Below, in pieces: positions 16,306-25,495 of a DNA stretch of 39,879 bases. This DNA is from Pseudobutyrivibrio ruminis (GTDB lineage Bacteria > Bacillota > Clostridia > Lachnospirales > Lachnospiraceae), in the NCBI RefSeq assembly GCF_015057245.1, contig NZ_SVET01000024.1, positions 1 to 39,879 on the forward strand. The letters are read 5' to 3'. A program made the translations under genes and the position numbers. The notes beneath the pieces were generated by a model. That model was not told the origin of the DNA. It saw nothing but the letters and a program-made list of their open reading frames with translations, and did no database searches. Each line of letters starts with the position of its first letter. Positions within the stretch are counted from its first letter, which is position 1.

Positions 16306-16617
16306 CTACTTGTTCTTGATGCTGATCTCAACACCTGCAGGCATCTCTAACTTTGAAAGAGCCTCAACAGTCTTCTGTGTTGGGTCGATGACATCAATCA
16401 ATCTCTTATGAGTTCTCTGCTCGAACTGCTCACGAGAGTCTTTGTACTTATGTACAGCTCTAAGAATTGTAACAACTTCCTTCTTTGTTGGAAGAGGTAC
16501 TGGACCACTAACCTGTGCTCCGTTCTTCTTAACAGTCTCGATGATTTTCTTGGCAGATGAATCTACTAACTCATGATCATAAGCCTTGAGTGTGATTCTC
16601 ATAACTTGATTTGCCAT
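16306..16617 (-). CDS. rpsJ: 30S ribosomal protein S10
   Basis: The 103-residue product (MANQVMRITLKAYDHELVD at the start) is the normal length of S10 and includes VSGPVPLPTKKEVVTILR. S10 acts in the 30S head and also as NusE in antitermination. The ATG at 16615-16617 has AAAGGAGGAG upstream, which rules out the in-frame extension to 16683. It is the first gene of the superoperon. Confidence 0.98.
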   Translation of the reverse strand: MANQVMRITLKAYDHELVDSSAKKIIETVKKNGAQVSGPVPLPTKKEVVTILRAVHKYKDSREQFEQRTHKRLIDVIDPTQKTVEALSKLEMPAGVEISIKNK

Positions 16618-16881
16618 AAAAAAAGTCTCCTCCTTTTTCGTTTTTCTAATTTCTGAAAAATCGAACAAGTGGCGACTGTACACTTACCCGTGTGTATCAT
16701 GGTTTAAAACTCAAAGTTCGAACCAAGTTCTCACACGTCGTCTCCGCAAATGCGGACGGTTTTCTGTTGTACAGTGACTTGTCGTCAGTTTCCTAACTTG
16801 ACATTCGCTCCACGGAAAACCAACCTCAGCAAGCTGGGTTGCAACCTCACGCTTCATAGCTATCATGTCACAGCAAGTAAT
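16618..16881 (-). promoter_or_regulatory. S10 operon 5' leader
   Basis: This leader of about 265 nt between the candidate promoter and rpsJ has no gene. It contains a hairpin at 16821-16841 (CAACC and GGTTG arms around AGC/GCT) and a short GC hairpin at 16744-16755 (CCGCA/TGCGG). Long structured leaders before rpsJ are the L4-control site in gammaproteobacteria. Whether this one binds L4 or another ligand is not visible. Confidence 0.5.
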
Positions 16882-16910
16882 AATATACACGAGAAATGGG
16901 AAGTCTGCAA
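16882..16910 (-). promoter_or_regulatory. promoter of the ribosomal superoperon
   Basis: Minus strand: -35 TTGCAG (16905-16910), 17-nt spacer, -10 TATATT (16882-16887) preceded by TG, an extended -10. The region upstream, 16911-16990, is very AT-rich with A/T tracts like an UP element, as expected for a strong ribosomal promoter. Confidence 0.6.
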
Positions 16911-17001
16911 TAAAAAGAAGAAAAATATTGTTTTTTATTTAGTACAATCCTGTTTTCTACTAAATATTGTGTTTTTTATACAGTGTTTGCACTATTAGAC
17001 A

Positions 17002-17029
17002 TTGAACATTGACAATCTTCAAGTATAAT
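17002..17029 (+). promoter_or_regulatory. candidate promoter of the methyltransferase-MATE pair
   Basis: Plus strand: -35 TTGAAC (17002-17007), 16-nt spacer, -10 TATAAT (17024-17029). It diverges from the S10 promoter. A 7-bp hairpin (GTTACTT/AAGTAAC, 17110-17127) then lies between the promoter and the weak ribosome binding site of the methyltransferase. Confidence 0.45.
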
Positions 17030-17137
17030 ATTCAAGGTATAAGAAATTATTACCTATAATATAGGAAGTAATTATTATTGTAAATAATATACTTAATATA
17101 GAAAGGATTGTTACTTCCATAAGTAACTTGGTGAAAT

Positions 17138-18025
17138 ATGAATACAGCATCAAATTGGAAAGATTACGAAATAATCGATTGCTCTTCGGGTGAGAAGCTT
17201 GAACGTTGGGGCGACTATATTCTACTTAGACCAGACCCACAAGTCATTTGGAACACCCCAAAGAAATCATCTTATTATAAGAAGTTAAACGCACATTATC
17301 ATCGTTCAAATAAGGGTGGTGGCGAATGGGAATTTTTTGATTTACCAGAACAGTGGACCATCAGCTATCCCATTTGCGGACATGATTTAAAATTCAATCT
17401 CAAGCCTTTCGCTTTCAAGCACACAGGTCTTTTCCCGGAGCAAGCTGTTAACTGGGATTGGTTTTCTTCTATTATAAATAAGGAAGTAACTGAAAAGAAA
17501 CGTCCTGTTAAAGTCCTTAATCTTTTTGCATATACAGGAGGTGCAACTCTTGCTGCCGCAGCAGCCGGTGCCCAGGTAACTCACGTTGATGCATCAAAGG
17601 GCATGGTACAGTGGGCAAAGGAAAATGCTGCCTCATCTGGTCTTTCTGAAGCTCCAATCAGATGGCTTGTAGATGATTGCCGTAAGTTTGTAGAACGCGA
17701 AATTCGTCGTGGCAACAAATACGACGGAATCATCATGGATCCACCTTCATACGGAAGAGGATCAAAGAACGAGATTTGGAAAATTGAAGATGATATTTTC
17801 CCATTCATACAGCTTTGCGAGCAAATCCTTTCAGATGACGCTCTTTTCTTCTTAGTAAACTCTTACACAACAGGTTTACAGCCAGCTGTATTAAATTATA
17901 TGATAAGCACAGCTTTATTGGATAAACATCCAGGGGAGGTTAACGCTGACGAAATTGGTCTTCCAGTTACAGAATCAGGATTAGTATTACCATGCGGAGC
18001 CAGCGGACGTTGGGTTAGAAAATAA
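17138..18025 (+). CDS. class I SAM-dependent methyltransferase, RlmI/RlmL-like
   Basis: The 295-residue protein has the SAM-binding motif VLNLFAYTGG (residues 126-135) and the DPPSYGRG motif (201-208). In relatives such as RlmI and RlmL, DPP-containing motifs like this mark base methylation of 23S rRNA. It lacks the N-terminal PUA domain of RlmI, so the substrate is uncertain. rRNA is the likeliest target. The ribosome binding site is weak (GGTG) and adjoins a hairpin. A 30-nt gap to the MATE gene suggests co-transcription. Confidence 0.8.
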   Translation: MNTASNWKDYEIIDCSSGEKLERWGDYILLRPDPQVIWNTPKKSSYYKKLNAHYHRSNKGGGEWEFFDLPEQWTISYPICGHDLKFNLKPFAFKHTGLFPEQAVNWDWFSSIINKEVTEKKRPVKVLNLFAYTGGATLAAAAAGAQVTHVDASKGMVQWAKENAASSGLSEAPIRWLVDDCRKFVEREIRRGNKYDGIIMDPPSYGRGSKNEIWKIEDDIFPFIQLCEQILSDDALFFLVNSYTTGLQPAVLNYMISTALLDKHPGEVNADEIGLPVTESGLVLPCGASGRWVRK

Positions 18026-18055
18026 CATATTATAATATAGAAGGAACTCAATTAT

Positions 18056-19426
18056 ATGACTGAAACAAACGTTATTAATCCTCTTGGTGTACAGCCAGTA
18101 GGAAAGCTACTAAAAAAATTTGCTATCCCTAGTATAATAGCCATGCTTGTAGGTTCTCTTTACAACATGGTTGATCAATTATTCATCGGAAACTTTGTAG
18201 GACCACTTGGTAACGGTGCCACAAATATCCAGTTTCCACTTTCAATTTTAAACGTATCGATTGCACTTTTGTGCGGCATTGGTGCTGCTTCAACATTTAA
18301 CTTGGCGATGGGCCGCGGCGAAACAGAAAAGGCCGGCCATTACATTGGTAATGCTGTAACTGTAATGTTAATAGGCGGTTTAATCCTGACAGTTATAACC
18401 GAGCTTTTCCTTGAGCCAATTTTGTTGGCATGTGGAGCAACAGAAAACATTCTCCCATACGCAATGGAATATTCAAAAATATGTGCGCTTGGATTTCCAT
18501 TCTTTATCTTATCAGGTGGCGGAAGTCATCTTGTACGAGCTGATGGCAGCCCAAATATGACTATGGCAATCAACCTCGTAGGTGCTATCGTAAATACGAT
18601 ACTTGATTATTTATTCGTAGCAGTCTTCGGATGGGGAATGTCAGGTGCAGCTATTGCAACAATCATCGGGCAATATATCGCTGGATTTATGGTTTTATTC
18701 TATTTGACTAGATTCAAAACAGTAAAACTTAACAAGGAACATTTCGTTCCACAGCTTTCAATTATCATAGCAATTGCCTCTTTAGGTACAGCTCCATTTA
18801 TTAATCAAATCGCTATGATGCTTGTACAAATTGTGATGAATCATATAATGGGTCACTATGGAGCTCAATCTATTTATGGTTCAGATATTCCTATTACTTG
18901 CGCCGGCATTATTTCAAAAGTTAATGGTATATGCTTCTCTTTTGTAATCGGTATTTCTCAAGGCTTACAGCCAATCATTAGTTTCAACTATGGTGCTAAA
19001 AACTACCAGAGAGTAAAAGATGCTTATCACCTTGCCATTAAATTAGCTGCAATCATTACAACAATAAGTTGGTTATGTTTCCAGCTTTTCCCTCGCCAAA
19101 TAGTTTCAATTTTTGGTTCAGGTTCAGAGTTGTATTTTGATTTCTGTACTAGGTATTTCAGAATATTCTTATTTGGTATTTGTACTGCATTCTTGCAGCC
19201 TCTTACTTCCAATTTCTTTACAGCAATTGGAAAACCTTACAAAGGAATTTTCATGTCACTCACAAGGCAAGTATTATTCCTTACACCATTAATTATTCTT
19301 TTACCATTTTTCTTTGGTTTTGATGGTGTTTTATATGCCGGACCAGTTGCAGATGTACTTTCGTTTACAATCTGTTTCATACTTATTCGACGAGAATTCT
19401 CACGTCCAGAATTCAAAAACATTTAA
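18056..19426 (+). CDS. MATE family multidrug efflux transporter
   Basis: The 456-residue integral membrane protein has about 12 predicted helices in two repeats. Its N-terminal segment GSLYNMVDQLFIGNFVGPLG (about residues 38-57) is characteristic of MATE proteins, and the second half carries GISQGLQPIISFNYGAKNYQ (about 302-321). Such proteins export cationic drugs and metabolites driven by Na+ or H+. The substrate cannot be read from the sequence. It follows the methyltransferase by 30 nt and ends at a shared terminator. Confidence 0.93.
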   Translation: MTETNVINPLGVQPVGKLLKKFAIPSIIAMLVGSLYNMVDQLFIGNFVGPLGNGATNIQFPLSILNVSIALLCGIGAASTFNLAMGRGETEKAGHYIGNAVTVMLIGGLILTVITELFLEPILLACGATENILPYAMEYSKICALGFPFFILSGGGSHLVRADGSPNMTMAINLVGAIVNTILDYLFVAVFGWGMSGAAIATIIGQYIAGFMVLFYLTRFKTVKLNKEHFVPQLSIIIAIASLGTAPFINQIAMMLVQIVMNHIMGHYGAQSIYGSDIPITCAGIISKVNGICFSFVIGISQGLQPIISFNYGAKNYQRVKDAYHLAIKLAAIITTISWLCFQLFPRQIVSIFGSGSELYFDFCTRYFRIFLFGICTAFLQPLTSNFFTAIGKPYKGIFMSLTRQVLFLTPLIILLPFFFGFDGVLYAGPVADVLSFTICFILIRREFSRPEFKNI

Positions 19427-19428
19427 TA

Positions 19429-19463
19429 AAAGAGCCAATCAGTTACGTGCTGATTGGCTCTTT
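19429..19463. terminator. bidirectional terminator between MATE and flotillin genes
   Basis: Perfect 14-bp arms AAAGAGCCAATCAG and CTGATTGGCTCTTT surround a 7-nt loop, with A/T tracts on both sides. It serves the convergent MATE (+) and flotillin (-) genes. Confidence 0.92.
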
Positions 19464-19473
19464 ATTATTTCAA

Positions 19474-20976
19474 TTATTCTGTTTTCACATCCACATTAGC
19501 GCCTGTGATATTAACATTTTTGTTAACCTTAGCATCGTATGTGTTAGCTTTCATAATCTCTGCAAGATCCACGCCGGTAGCCTCACTCATAGTGTCAAAT
19601 ACCTGTTTTAATACTACAGGCATATTACCTGAAATTTTTGCAGCTCCGCCTTCGCTTCCATCTCCAGTTTCGTAAATGTTAATCTTATCAATTGCAGCAA
19701 GTGGCTTAGCAATTTCAGCGGCGATTTCAGGCATTACCTTAATCATCATCTCTGCCATAGCTGCACCGTTGTACTTACGATATGCTTCAGCTTTCTTTTC
19801 CATAGCTTCTGCTTCCGCAAGACCTTTTGCCTTTATAGCTTCAGCCTCAGCTTTACCTTTTGCAGCAATACCGGCTGCCTCTGCATCATACTTAGCCTTA
19901 ATACCAGCTGCTTCCTGCTCTGCAGCATACTTCTGAGCTTCTGCCTGAGCTTTCTTTGCATCAGCTTCACGCTCCTGCTCATACTTAGCAGCCTCAGCTT
20001 TCTTCTGTCTCTGAACTAATTCAGCTTCTGCTTTCTTTTCTGCCTGATACTTTTCAGCATCTGCCTGCTTTTCAATCTGAGCTGCAAGTTCCTGCTGCTT
20101 AACAAGAACTTCCTTCTGCTTGAGTTCTGCTTCACGCTCGGCCTTTGCAATCTGCGCGTTTACAGTAGCAGTTTCAATTGTCTTTTGCTGTTCCTGTTCC
20201 TGAATTGAATAAGCTGCATCAGCTGCAGCATTTGCTGTATCTGCCTGCTGTTTTAACTCTGCCTGCCTGATTGCGAGTGCATTGTTCTTCTCAGCGATTT
20301 CTGTCTGAGCTATAACTCTTGCATCATTTGCTGCCTTGTCAGCCTCAGCCTGAGCAATAGCTACATCTCTATCAGCCTGTGCCTTGGCGATAGCTGCATC
20401 CTTTTTAATCTTAGCTGTGTTATCCATACCAAGATCATTGATAAGACCATTCTCATCAGTTACGTTCTGAATATTGCAAGAAAGGATTTCGATACCTAGC
20501 TTGTTCATATCCTTTGACGCTTTTTCCATAACCTGATCCGAGAAACTATCTCTATCAGTATTAATAGTCTTTAATGACAGTGTGCCGATGATTTCACGCA
20601 TGTTACCCTGTAAAGAATCCTGTAAATCCTGTGTAATCTGCTCTGGATTCTTATTAAGGAAGTTCTTTGCTGCAAGCTGAATTGAAGAAGCATCTGTACC
20701 AATTCTTACCTTTGCTACAGCATCGACATTTACGTTAATAAAATCATTAGTAGGTACTGACTGCTCAGTTTTGATATCAACAGTCATCTGCCCCAAATAA
20801 AGCTTATCAACTCTCTCGAAAAATGGAATCTTGATTCCAGCTCTTCCCACAAGAATACGTGGTGTCTTACGAAGACCTGAAATGATGTAAGCTCTGTCTG
20901 GTGGTGCCTTTACATAACCTGCAACAATTACTAACAGAACTACAATGATTAGTGCAATAATAGGTATTAGTTCCAT
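19474..20976 (-). CDS. flotillin-like SPFH/band-7 membrane scaffold protein
   Basis: The 500-residue protein has an N-terminal membrane anchor (ELIPIIALIIVVLLVIVAGYV, about residues 2-22), an SPFH domain to about residue 200, and then a long Ala/Glu/Lys/Gln-rich coiled coil to about residue 420 (repeated KAEAEAIKAKGLAEAEAMEK-like units). This is the layout of flotillin/FloT/YqiK proteins that organise membrane microdomains. The start at 20976 has GAGAGGGAAATGTT upstream; an in-frame extension to 21012 runs into the upstream terminator and is rejected. It lies downstream of the cyclic-nucleotide-binding-like gene, separated by a terminator with no room for a separate full promoter except one overlapping the hairpin. 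Confidence 0.92.
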   Translation of the reverse strand: MELIPIIALIIVVLLVIVAGYVKAPPDRAYIISGLRKTPRILVGRAGIKIPFFERVDKLYLGQMTVDIKTEQSVPTNDFINVNVDAVAKVRIGTDASSIQLAAKNFLNKNPEQITQDLQDSLQGNMREIIGTLSLKTINTDRDSFSDQVMEKASKDMNKLGIEILSCNIQNVTDENGLINDLGMDNTAKIKKDAAIAKAQADRDVAIAQAEADKAANDARVIAQTEIAEKNNALAIRQAELKQQADTANAAADAAYSIQEQEQQKTIETATVNAQIAKAEREAELKQKEVLVKQQELAAQIEKQADAEKYQAEKKAEAELVQRQKKAEAAKYEQEREADAKKAQAEAQKYAAEQEAAGIKAKYDAEAAGIAAKGKAEAEAIKAKGLAEAEAMEKKAEAYRKYNGAAMAEMMIKVMPEIAAEIAKPLAAIDKINIYETGDGSEGGAAKISGNMPVVLKQVFDTMSEATGVDLAEIMKANTYDAKVNKNVNITGANVDVKTE

Positions 20977-20994
20977 AACATTTCCCTCTCTTTC

Positions 20995-21034
20995 AAAAAA
21001 ATAACTGCCCAAACCTATAAGTTTGGACAGTTAT
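20995..21034 (-). terminator. terminator between the CNB-like gene and the flotillin gene
   Basis: In minus-strand sense the arms ATAACTGTCCAAAC and GTTTGGGCAGTTAT pair apart from one mismatch, followed by seven T. The run ends about 18 nt before the flotillin start codon, so it separates the two genes and could act as a flotillin leader attenuator. Confidence 0.8.
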
Positions 21035-21063
21035 ATTAAAGCATATTTAAAGTAGTATGTAAA
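21035..21063 (-). promoter_or_regulatory. candidate flotillin promoter
   Basis: Minus strand: -35 TTTACA (21058-21063), 17-nt spacer, -10 TTTAAT (21035-21040), abutting the terminator hairpin. RNA started here would begin inside the hairpin's 5' arm and could escape termination. Confidence 0.4.
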
Positions 21064-21080
21064 TACTTTTTTAGAATTTA

Positions 21081-23357
21081 TTACATCTTTAAGTATTCCA
21101 TTCCCTTTTTAACCTCATCGGGTACAACTCCATCATTTTTCTCAACCTTATCAATGATTGTTTTCAAATGATGTAAAGCCTGCGACTGTTTAATCTCATG
21201 GCGCGAAATACCTTGCTCGAACATTGGATGAGATTTAACCTTTGCTCTGTAAGCCTTTGAGAAAGTACAGTGTTTGTTTAGAATATTTCTTTCAGCCTTA
21301 TTCAGACGAATACTTCCCTGGGCCTCAAAATTAATCCAAATTGTATACTGCTTTGTAAAGGCTTCACGCATATTGTTTCGAGAAGATTTAAGAAGCGTCT
21401 TTACTTTTTCTTTATTTTCTGCAGAAAGGTCTTTATTCTTTCTATAGAATGTAAAGTAATCATAAAAGTCTGATGTAAGACATTCAGAGCCAATATCATT
21501 CCATCTTGATCCCTGCTCTTTTCTACAGATTTCCCATCTGAATGCTCCACAGCAGTAAATCATCATCTTGTCGATATCATCCAGAGTAAACATAGGGAAT
21601 ACAAAGCGACCAGGTGAATCCACCTTTATTCCACCGCATTCCTGCCACATCATAGCACGCATTCCCACATTGGGAAGAAGGATAATGTCTGGCTCAACTC
21701 GCTTCAAATAAGCCTCGCTCTTTACCCCTGCATCCATATCTGTAAAGTAGCCCTCACGCAAGAAAATGCCATAATCGACTTCTTCGATTTTGTTCATAGC
21801 TTCCATGAGCTTTGCCTGAGTCAATAATAATCTCATAGGCTCTGCGCCAAAGTCTTCCTTAGTAAGAACTGGACAGAACGCCGTCATCTTTCCTGATGTT
21901 GTTCTATTAGCTGACTTGAAGAAATTATCAATTTCAAAAATGACTTTCTGTTCCTGGTCATTCATCCATGTCTGCATTTCAGACTCAGGAATATTTCCAG
22001 ATTTTCTTTCTTCAAGAACAAAACCTCTATAGTCCAAATCAAGCTCATTCTTGCTTGGCTCTCTGTCTGCCTGATAAACCATGCGAAGCCATTTGTATAT
22101 AGTGAAGAGATGGTCGCTTTCACATAAAGTTTCTAAGCGTTCTACCAAATCAGCAAGCTGATAAGTAAGCTCCTCACCCACAGCCTCATAATCTATATAG
22201 CCGAAATTCAAAAACATAAGGATGATGGTATCTAGCTCTCCACCCATAGCTTCGAATTCCAACGCTCTAAAGAATGTTTTACGATAAATATCATAAAACA
22301 AATCTACAGCTTTCTTTCTTATACGGCGCTCGTTGTCCTCTTTACCCTCTCTATCAGAAAGAGCCAAATAATCATCAAGCTGTTTTCTGTACTCATTCTG
22401 CTTATCCTCATCCACCTCAGCAAATTCACAAATATGCTCGAAGGTCTGAGTAAATTCAGCTTGCTTTTGCACCTTTGCTTCATCAAACGCCGCTGCAGAA
22501 GCTGCAAAATCGTGTGAATCGTATTCAGCCCATCTTTCTTTGATAAGCTGTTTATCGTAGATTCCACAGGTAGAGAGATACTTATAAAGCATCTTCATTA
22601 GCTTAATAATGCCATCCTGCTCCATGCCACGTTCTGCCATATATATTCGAAGATTAAAGAGTGACTCAAACATATCTCCTCTTTCTTGAGAAAGAAGAAT
22701 TGGCGAAAACTCTTCAATATAAAAGCCCATCGTCTCCGCGCACTCGATAGCTCTAGCCATATAGCCACAGCTAATACCGATAACACCATTAACAATTTCA
22801 GTGCGCTTGCCATAAATATTTTCAATTTCTTTATTGTCAACAGAATTTAAGCTATCAATGTAATCATGTTCCCACTTAAGAATTTCATTCTTCAGCTCAA
22901 GTGGTTCCATCTCCTCCAACAAAGGAATCTCTACAGGTGTCATAGAGGCTGCGCGACATAATTTGCGATACTCAGTGTTTATTCCTCTGCAGTAATCTGT
23001 AAAATCATCTACCTTCTTTTTGTAGGCATCATAAATTTTGAATACATCCCTACACTGTCTGAATGCACCTTTTGCAAAGCCAAAAATGTATACTGGTTGC
23101 TCTTTAAAGATAACATCAAAATCAGCCATCGTCTTATAATTACATTTAATGACGGTGGCTGTTTCTTTTACAGTATAATCTGCTTCATACTGATGGTTTA
23201 AAGCATCAGAAAGCCCAACAACAGTACCAGGGCCTAGACTTAAAGTCTGGCCCCTCCATTGTTGTACTATCTCTCCGGCTATAACAACATACATGCTATC
23301 AACCGGGTCGTTCTCATTTATTAACTTTTTACCTGCCTCAATAGTGATAGGTTCCAA
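21081..23357 (-). CDS. large cytosolic protein with an N-terminal cyclic-nucleotide-binding-like domain
   Basis: The 758-residue product begins with a cNMP-binding-type beta-roll at about residues 1-95 (MYVVIAGEIVQQW at 22-34, then LGPGTVVGLSDAL at 41-53). The phosphate-binding cassette, usually G-E-x-A-L-x-x-x-x-x-R, reads GLSDALNHQYEAD here, without the Glu and the Arg, so a cyclic nucleotide may not be the ligand. The rest (110-758) is predominantly helical, charged and without membrane helices or a DNA-binding helix-turn-helix, and I recognise no other domain. The start is TTG with AAAGGAG upstream, 11 nt after upp, so it is co-transcribed with upp. A terminator separates it from flotillin. 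Function unknown. Confidence 0.8.
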   Translation of the reverse strand: MEPITIEAGKKLINENDPVDSMYVVIAGEIVQQWRGQTLSLGPGTVVGLSDALNHQYEADYTVKETATVIKCNYKTMADFDVIFKEQPVYIFGFAKGAFRQCRDVFKIYDAYKKKVDDFTDYCRGINTEYRKLCRAASMTPVEIPLLEEMEPLELKNEILKWEHDYIDSLNSVDNKEIENIYGKRTEIVNGVIGISCGYMARAIECAETMGFYIEEFSPILLSQERGDMFESLFNLRIYMAERGMEQDGIIKLMKMLYKYLSTCGIYDKQLIKERWAEYDSHDFAASAAAFDEAKVQKQAEFTQTFEHICEFAEVDEDKQNEYRKQLDDYLALSDREGKEDNERRIRKKAVDLFYDIYRKTFFRALEFEAMGGELDTIILMFLNFGYIDYEAVGEELTYQLADLVERLETLCESDHLFTIYKWLRMVYQADREPSKNELDLDYRGFVLEERKSGNIPESEMQTWMNDQEQKVIFEIDNFFKSANRTTSGKMTAFCPVLTKEDFGAEPMRLLLTQAKLMEAMNKIEEVDYGIFLREGYFTDMDAGVKSEAYLKRVEPDIILLPNVGMRAMMWQECGGIKVDSPGRFVFPMFTLDDIDKMMIYCCGAFRWEICRKEQGSRWNDIGSECLTSDFYDYFTFYRKNKDLSAENKEKVKTLLKSSRNNMREAFTKQYTIWINFEAQGSIRLNKAERNILNKHCTFSKAYRAKVKSHPMFEQGISRHEIKQSQALHHLKTIIDKVEKNDGVVPDEVKKGMEYLKM

Positions 23358-23368
23358 AGTCGACTCCT

Positions 23369-24007
23369 TTACTTGGTTCCGAAGATTCTATCGCCAGCAT
23401 CTCCTAAACCAGGACAAATGTATGCATCAGAATTAAGCTCACGATCGATGTGACCAATGTAAATCTGAACATCAGGATGAGCCTCATGAAGAGCTCTAAC
23501 TCCCTCTGGAGCAGCAATAATCGCCATGAACTTGATTCTCTTTCCACCATGCTGCTTGATAAGTGTGATAGCATCGATTGCTGAACCACCTGTAGCAAGC
23601 ATAGGGTCTGTTACAACGATAAGACGCTCCTCGATTGGGCTTGGGAGCTTGCAGTAATACTCGTGTGGAATATGTGTTTCCTCATCGCGATACATACCAA
23701 TGTGACCAATCTTTGCTGTTGGTACAAGCTTCTGAATGCCATTTACCATACCAAGACCTGCACGAAGGATAGGCACGATTGCCATCTTACGACCAGCAAT
23801 AACTGGTGCCATGCACTTTTCGATTGGTGTCTCGCACTCGATATCTACTGTCTGTAAATCGTTGAGTGCTTCAAAAGCCTCAAGCATAGCTATTTCTTCT
23901 ACAAGAGCACGGAACTCTGCTGTTCCTGTGTTCTTATCTCTAAGCATTGTAATTTTGTGCTGAAGTAGAGGATGTGTAAGCTCTACTACGTTATCTAATT
24001 TCTCCAT
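23369..24007 (-). CDS. upp: uracil phosphoribosyltransferase
   Basis: It converts uracil and PRPP to UMP in pyrimidine salvage. The 212-residue product has HPLLQHKITMLRDKNTG near the N-terminus, RAGLGMV, the PRPP loop DPMLATGGSAIDAI and the C-terminal GDAGDRIFGTK. The ATG at 24005-24007 has GGAGG 8 nt upstream. A TTG five codons earlier overlaps that site and is rejected. It follows uraA, the matching transporter, by 104 nt and lies 11 nt before the CNB-like gene. Confidence 0.97.
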   Translation of the reverse strand: MEKLDNVVELTHPLLQHKITMLRDKNTGTAEFRALVEEIAMLEAFEALNDLQTVDIECETPIEKCMAPVIAGRKMAIVPILRAGLGMVNGIQKLVPTAKIGHIGMYRDEETHIPHEYYCKLPSPIEERLIVVTDPMLATGGSAIDAITLIKQHGGKRIKFMAIIAAPEGVRALHEAHPDVQIYIGHIDRELNSDAYICPGLGDAGDRIFGTK

Positions 24008-24111
24008 TAAATTAGCCTCCAAAAAATTTATCTATATCCCTATTCATAATAATGAAAGGGTCGATATCTATATTTATATTCTAACAGCTACAGTGATATT
24101 TTTAAATAGAA

Positions 24112-25467
24112 TTAGATACCTTCTTTATCAAATCTGTATCTTTCAGGATCACCGTATTCGTAATCTCTACCAGGAATGATAGCATTGAGAACTACACCTG
24201 CGATTGCTGCAATTGCAAGACTTGTAAGTGTAATATCAGTGCTTCCTACTGTGAATGTAAGACCATCTGAAAAACCAAGACCACATACAAGAATAACTGC
24301 TGCAATGATAAGGTTTCTTGAGTTTGTAAAATCAACATGATTCTCTACAACATTTCTTATTCCTATTGCACTTATCATACCATAAAGCATGAAGCTTATT
24401 CCACCTACGATTGCGCTTGGCATTGTACCAATAATATCAGCCATCTTAGGGATGAATGAAAGAACGATTGCATAGCAAGCTGCAATTCTGATTACCTTAG
24501 GATCGTGAACCTTTGAAAGCTCAAGTACGCCAGTGTTCTCTCCATATGTTGTATTAGCAGGACCACCGAACAAAGCTGAAATACTTGTAGCAAGACCGTC
24601 GCCTACAAGTGTTCTATGTAAACCTGGATCTGTAACAAAATCCTCTCCTACTGTTGCTGAAATAGCAGACATATCTCCGATATGTTCCATCATTGTAGCA
24701 ATGGCGATTGGTGCCATAACAAGGATTGCAGAAAGATTAAACTTGCAAACGAAGAAATCTGGCAAGCCAACCCATGCTGCTTCATGAACTGCTGCAAAAT
24801 CGAGAATTGCACTTCCATCTGCGTTTGTCATTCCAAGTGCATTGAAAATAAGTGCGCAAGCATATGAAATTACTACACCCATAAGGATTGGAAGAATTCT
24901 AAAGATTCCCTTACCCCAAATATTGAAAATAATAACAACAGCAAGTGCAATGATTGCAAGCAACCAATTCTGAGATGCATTGCTTATTGCAGAAGGTGCT
25001 AATGACAATCCAATACAGATAATGATTGGTCCAGTAACAACTGGTGGAAGGTACTTCATAACCTTTTTGATACCAACAAGTCTTATTACAAGTGCAAGTA
25101 CCAAATATAATAAACCAGCCACAACAATACCGCCGCATGCGTATGGAAGCTTTTCGCCCATTGTCATGTTTTTGAAAATACCTGTATTTAAATTAGCAAC
25201 TGTGTGAAATCCGCCTAAAAAAGCAAATGATGAACCAAGAAATGCGGGAACTTTGAATTTAGAACATAAATGGAAAAATAAGGTACCGAAACCTGCGAAA
25301 AATAAAGTAACTTGAATTGAAAGACCTTCGCCTTCGAAATAGTTGTTGACGAGAATTGGAACTAGAATAGTCGCTCCAAACATTGCGAATAAATGCTGAA
25401 GTCCCAAAACTAACATTTTCGGAATACCAAGCTGAGTGGCATCTTTAATTGGTGCATGAGTGTTCAT
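24112..25467 (-). CDS. uraA: uracil permease (NCS2 family)
   Basis: The 451-residue membrane protein carries GLQHLFAMFGATILVPIL (about residues 22-39) and the transport motif GGPANTTYGENTGV (about 300-313), typical of UraA/PyrP uracil-H+ symporters. About 14 helices are expected. Its gene neighbour upp would trap uracil as UMP. The promoter and a long inverted repeat lie just upstream. Confidence 0.94.
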   Translation of the reverse strand: MNTHAPIKDATQLGIPKMLVLGLQHLFAMFGATILVPILVNNYFEGEGLSIQVTLFFAGFGTLFFHLCSKFKVPAFLGSSFAFLGGFHTVANLNTGIFKNMTMGEKLPYACGGIVVAGLLYLVLALVIRLVGIKKVMKYLPPVVTGPIIICIGLSLAPSAISNASQNWLLAIIALAVVIIFNIWGKGIFRILPILMGVVISYACALIFNALGMTNADGSAILDFAAVHEAAWVGLPDFFVCKFNLSAILVMAPIAIATMMEHIGDMSAISATVGEDFVTDPGLHRTLVGDGLATSISALFGGPANTTYGENTGVLELSKVHDPKVIRIAACYAIVLSFIPKMADIIGTMPSAIVGGISFMLYGMISAIGIRNVVENHVDFTNSRNLIIAAVILVCGLGFSDGLTFTVGSTDITLTSLAIAAIAGVVLNAIIPGRDYEYGDPERYRFDKEGI

Positions 25468-25495
25468 ACATATCCTCCTTTTTTGTTTAACCTAA

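Noticed and set aside
16750..16998. Plus-strand open frame of 82 codons upstream of the methyltransferase
   Set aside because: It lies in the leader and promoter region of the S10 operon. It has odd composition, no plausible ribosome binding site and no recognisable product.
24008..24111. Possible hairpin in the uraA-upp spacer
   Set aside because: Only a short imperfect pairing is seen, without a T-run, so I do not call a regulatory element.
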